Source: Paracoccus sp. MKU1 | GTDB taxonomy: Bacteria > Pseudomonadota > Alphaproteobacteria > Rhodobacterales > Rhodobacteraceae | Direction of reading: 5' to 3' | Assembly: GCF_001447385.1 (NCBI RefSeq) | Contig: NZ_LLWQ01000015.1 | Location: forward strand, 1-46,380 | DNA length: 46,380 bases | Shown: one piece after another, positions 43,800 to 46,380 of the stretch | Layout: the number at the start of each line of letters is the position of its first letter | How positions within the stretch are numbered: position 1 is the first letter of the stretch | Position numbers and translations under genes: made by a program | The notes under the pieces: generated by a model | What the model was told of the DNA's origin: nothing | Seen by the model: the letters and a program-made list of their open reading frames with translations, nothing else | The model's database searches: none

Positions 43800-44802
43800 G
43801 CTCGAGCACCCTGAAGCCCTCGGGGATGCGGTCGCGCCCGTCGAGAATCAGATCGGCCAGCAGGACCGCGCAGGCCGGCGCCATGGCGAGACCGATCTTG
43901 AAGCCGCCATTCGCGACGTAATGGCCGGGCCGCCCGGGCCAGGGGCCGACCAGCGGCGCACGGGATTTCGCCCGCGGCCGGATGCCGGCCCAGCGATCCA
44001 CGACCGGCGCATCGCCAAGCGCCGGGCAGAGCGCGCGGGCCTTGTCGATCAGCGCCTCGAGCTGCGCGTCGGTGCCGGTGTCCATGGCGTCGCGTTCCGA
44101 GGTCGAGCCGATGGCCACCGTGCCGTCGGCATGGGGCACGATATGCAACCCGTCGGCGAAGACCTGCGGCTGATCGGGGGCGGAAAACGCCAACAGCGCC
44201 GATTGTCCCTTGACGCCGCTGCCGCCGAAAGGCGTAAGCCCCGCCACCCCCGTGGCCCAGATCGCCGGGGCATCCGGCGCCGCTTCTCCCTCGACGATCT
44301 CGCCGCCCCGGGCGCGGATCGCAGCGGCCAGCGCGGCGCCAGCCCGGCGCGGGCTGATCCGCGCCGTCAGCCGGTCCACCAGCCACCGCCCCGAGGGCGA
44401 GGCCGGCACCAGCACCCCCTGCGGCGCATCGGTCAGCTCCATCCCCGCCCAGGCCGGCCAATGCGCGCTGGCCGCTTCGATGCGCTCGGCCATGCGCGCC
44501 TCGGCACCCTCGGCCACCGGCTGGATGCGGCCGGTGCGGGCATAGCCGGGATCCACGCCGCCCGCCGCCGCGACCTCGGCCCACCAACCGGCCGCCGCAA
44601 CCAGCGCCTCCAGTTGCACCTGCTTCTTGGCGTTCCAGTTCTCGGGCGCATGCGGGGCCAGCGCCCCAACATGCCCGCCCGAGGCGCCGGCGCCGATCCG
44701 CACCGCCTCGAAGATCCGCACGCGCGCCCCGCGCCGCACCAGCTCCCATGCGCAGGCGAGACCGAACACCCCCGCGCCCGCCACCGTGATTTCGCTTGCC
44801 AT
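43783..44802 (-). CDS. FAD-dependent oxidoreductase, DAO superfamily (glycine oxidase- or MnmC1-like)
   Basis: The 339-residue flavoprotein has the FAD-binding motif ITVAGAGVFGLACAWELVRR at the N-terminus and C-terminal VDRWAGIRPRAKSRAPLVG with GHYVANGGFKIGLAMAP, typical of glycine/D-amino-acid oxidases. It is divergent from mnmD with 48 bases between starts. In E. coli the methyltransferase and FAD oxidase of MnmC are one protein, so this enzyme might be the separate MnmC1 oxidase that removes the carboxymethyl group. ThiO/glycine oxidase is an alternative. Its 3' end overlaps the NnrU gene by 17 bases. Confidence 0.82.
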   Translation of the reverse strand: MASEITVAGAGVFGLACAWELVRRGARVRIFEAVRIGAGASGGHVGALAPHAPENWNAKKQVQLEALVAAAGWWAEVAAAGGVDPGYARTGRIQPVAEGAEARMAERIEAASAHWPAWAGMELTDAPQGVLVPASPSGRWLVDRLTARISPRRAGAALAAAIRARGGEIVEGEAAPDAPAIWATGVAGLTPFGGSGVKGQSALLAFSAPDQPQVFADGLHIVPHADGTVAIGSTSERDAMDTGTDAQLEALIDKARALCPALGDAPVVDRWAGIRPRAKSRAPLVGPWPGRPGHYVANGGFKIGLAMAPACAVLLADLILDGRDRIPEGFRVLEPKAGD

Positions 44803-44850
44803 TCCGCCGCCCCTTGCCGCATTTGCCGTGCAAAAGAGGAGTTAGCGCGG

Positions 44851-45507
44851 ATGGATCAGCGCGACCAGAGCGGCGCCGACCTGGACTGGCGCGAGGGTGC
44901 GATCCCGGTCTCGCGCCGCTTCGACGACCCCTATTTCAGCCTGAACGGCGGGCTGGACGAGACGCGCCATGTCTTTTTGGCCGGCAACGACCTGCCGCAG
45001 CGGCTGAGGCCCGGCTTTCATGTCGCGGAACTGGGCTTCGGCACCGGGCTGAACCTGCTGGCGCTGGCGCAGGTCGCCACGGTGCCGATCCGCTTCACCA
45101 GTTTCGAGGCTTTCCCGATGAGCGTCGAGGAGCTCGCCCGCGCCCATGCCGCCTTTCCCGAACTGGAGCCGCTGGCGCGGCAGTTGCGCGACAAATGGCC
45201 GCAGCGGCGCCTCACCCTGGGCACGGTCGCGGCCGAGATCATCGAGGCGGACGCCCGTAAGGCGCTGCCCGACTGGGACGGCCGCGCCGATGCCTGGTTC
45301 CTCGACGGGTTCTCGCCCGCCAAGAACCCGGAACTCTGGGGCGAGGCGCTGATGGCCGAGGTGGCGGCCCATACCGTGCCGGGCGGCACCTTTGCCACCT
45401 ATACCGCGGCGGGCCATGTGCGCCGGGCGCTGGCGGCGGCGGGGTTCACGGTCGGCCGCGCCCCCGGCTTCGCCGGCAAGCGTCACATGAGCCGCGGCCG
45501 GCTCTAG
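44851..45507 (+). CDS. mnmD: tRNA wobble-uridine methyltransferase MnmD
   Basis: MnmD methylates nm5s2U34 to mnm5s2U34 in tRNAs, equivalent to the N-terminal domain of E. coli MnmC. The 218-residue protein has DPYFSLNGGLDETRHVFLAG, the SAM motif VAELGFGTGLNLLALAQ, EAFPMSVEEL and the hallmark DAWFLDGFSPAKNPELW. ATG 44851 has AGAGGAG upstream. The protein lacks the FAD domain, so the C-terminal MnmC activity must come from another gene, possibly the divergent oxidase. Confidence 0.92.
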   Translation: MDQRDQSGADLDWREGAIPVSRRFDDPYFSLNGGLDETRHVFLAGNDLPQRLRPGFHVAELGFGTGLNLLALAQVATVPIRFTSFEAFPMSVEELARAHAAFPELEPLARQLRDKWPQRRLTLGTVAAEIIEADARKALPDWDGRADAWFLDGFSPAKNPELWGEALMAEVAAHTVPGGTFATYTAAGHVRRALAAAGFTVGRAPGFAGKRHMSRGRL

Positions 45508-46220
45508 CGCCGGACCGGCGGGATGCGCGAGGGGGCATAGGTCGGCGCATGCGGCGGCCGGCCATGGGTGCGGCGCCAGAAACCCGGCCCGCCCCGGCGC
45601 AGGAAGACCGGCACCGCCAGCACGATCCCGGCGACGAAGCCGGCGGCATGGGCGACATAGGCCACGCCGTCATTCACCATGCTGGCGCTCGACAAAAGCT
45701 GGATGCCGAACCAGGCCAGCAGCAGCACCCAGGCCGGGATGGTAAAGCGGCGGATGATGACGATGATGATGGCGATCACATCGACGCGGGCGCGCGGGAA
45801 CATCAGCAGATAGCCACCCATCACCCCGGCGATCGCGCCCGAGGCGCCGACCATGGGAATGTCGCTCATCGGATCGGTGGCGATCTGCCCCGCAGCCGCC
45901 GCCAGCCCGCAGGCAAGATAGAAGACCAGAAAGCCGAGGCGGCCCATCTGATCCTCCAGATTGTCGCCGAACACCCACAGGAACAGCATGTTGCCGGCGA
46001 TATGCATGATCCCGGCATGCAGGAACATATGCGTCACCAGCCCCCACAGCCAGTCGCCATGCGCGATCGCCACCGGATAGAGCGCCAGCCGGTGCCACAG
46101 TTCGACCTGCCCGCCCGCCCAGGGCATGGTGATCAGGAACATCGCCACGTTCAGCAGGATCAGCGCATGGGTCACATAGGGCGTGCGCTCGGAGGGGTTG
46201 TGGTCGCGGATCGGGAACAT
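45504..46220 (-). CDS. Rhomboid-family intramembrane serine protease
   Basis: The 238-residue protein has six hydrophobic helices. Catalytic Ser128 is in GASGAIAGVMGGYLLMFP and the catalytic His in YVAHAAGFVAGI; the HMFLHAGIMHIAGNMLFLWV block of rhomboids is complete. It cleaves membrane proteins within or near the bilayer; substrates are unknown. ATG 46220 (MFPIRDHNPSERTP) has GAGG close upstream; ATG 46238 is an alternative. The C-terminal 30 residues are Pro/Arg-rich. Convergent with mnmD, with overlapping stops. Confidence 0.92.
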   Translation of the reverse strand: MFPIRDHNPSERTPYVTHALILLNVAMFLITMPWAGGQVELWHRLALYPVAIAHGDWLWGLVTHMFLHAGIMHIAGNMLFLWVFGDNLEDQMGRLGFLVFYLACGLAAAAGQIATDPMSDIPMVGASGAIAGVMGGYLLMFPRARVDVIAIIIVIIRRFTIPAWVLLLAWFGIQLLSSASMVNDGVAYVAHAAGFVAGIVLAVPVFLRRGGPGFWRRTHGRPPHAPTYAPSRIPPVRR

Positions 46221-46323
46221 GGCCTCAGCCTGAAGCATCGCATGGGCGCGCGCAAGCGGGCCTGTTCGGATCGCCGACCCGCGTATAGCATCGGCTCCGA
46301 ATCGCATCGAGGAGGGGCCCGAG

Positions 46324-46380
46324 ATGACCAGCCTGACCGACCGCAAGAATGCCGCCATCTCGCGCGGCGTGGGCATGACC
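46324..46380 (+). CDS. Aminotransferase N-terminus, probably 4-aminobutyrate transaminase (partial)
   Basis: The window ends 19 codons into a gene that reads MTSLTDRKNAAISRGVGMT after a GGAGG box. This resembles the N-terminus of class III aminotransferases of the GabT type in Rhodobacteraceae (RKNAAISRGVG). The identification rests on those few residues. Confidence 0.5.
   Translation, partial: MTSLTDRKNAAISRGVGMT

Overview
The window looks like an alphaproteobacterial chromosome of the Paracoccus type (Rhodobacteraceae). The best evidence is the bc1 operon petA-petB-petC (14594-17885). Its cytochrome c1 carries the long Ala/Glu/Pro-rich acidic N-terminal domain known from Paracoccus denitrificans, and the cytochrome b length and haem histidines also match that species. 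Gene content from 14.2 kb on fits: metR/metF, uvrC, valS, rsmD, an Mla-type lipid transport operon, an NnrU-like protein and mnmD.

The window splits in two. Bases 1 to about 14,230 are an accessory island: base composition is more mixed, gene-poor stretches are common, and there are broken genes and IS remnants. It holds a pRiA4b ORF-3-like gene, an excisionase-type HTH gene, and an IS5-family remnant. Next is a five-gene minus-strand operon for electrophile and oxidant handling (EamA exporter, GST, YghU-type GST, SDR, peroxiredoxin). It is followed by a PAS-GGDEF protein, an Old Yellow Enzyme homologue, a TetR regulator, and a minus-strand cluster LysR-msrB-msrA-TlpA-like. The right end of the island is a scrapyard of an IS5/IS903-type fragment, a truncated Cys-rich ORF, a decapitated UvrD-type helicase tail and a radC 3' fragment. 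The island probably entered the host chromosome at or near radC.

The most striking structure is a duplicated control module: the 5' end of the EamA gene, the intergenic region and tetR. Copy A (5099-5666) has an intact transporter but a tetR broken by an 8-bp tandem duplication and cut off at its 3' end. Copy B (9120-9670) has an intact tetR, but only scraps of the transporter remain, including an inverted 46-bp piece. One functional regulator and one functional transporter thus survive at different places. Both copies keep a similar palindrome that may be the operator, so the surviving TetR could control the remote operon in trans.

From 14.2 kb to the end the sequence is compact GC-rich core genome. 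In order it holds petABC with a terminator; ribokinase, an S49 peptidase, a 36-residue membrane protein and a pteridine-reductase-like SDR; uvrC and an NTF2-like protein; and an Mla-type operon on the minus strand. Then come divergent metR/metF, a DUF2235 hydrolase, an ornithine/lysine decarboxylase with a divergent AsnC regulator, rsmD with a ferredoxin-reductase-like flavoprotein, a Prx5-like peroxiredoxin and an HxlR regulator. A DUF1428-VOC-YceI-GST-GST run, valS, DUF1992, cbiX-DUF4202, NnrU, a FAD oxidase divergent from mnmD, a rhomboid protease and the start of an aminotransferase complete it. Many neighbours overlap by 1-4 bases, which indicates translational coupling. I saw no tRNA, rRNA or CRISPR array.
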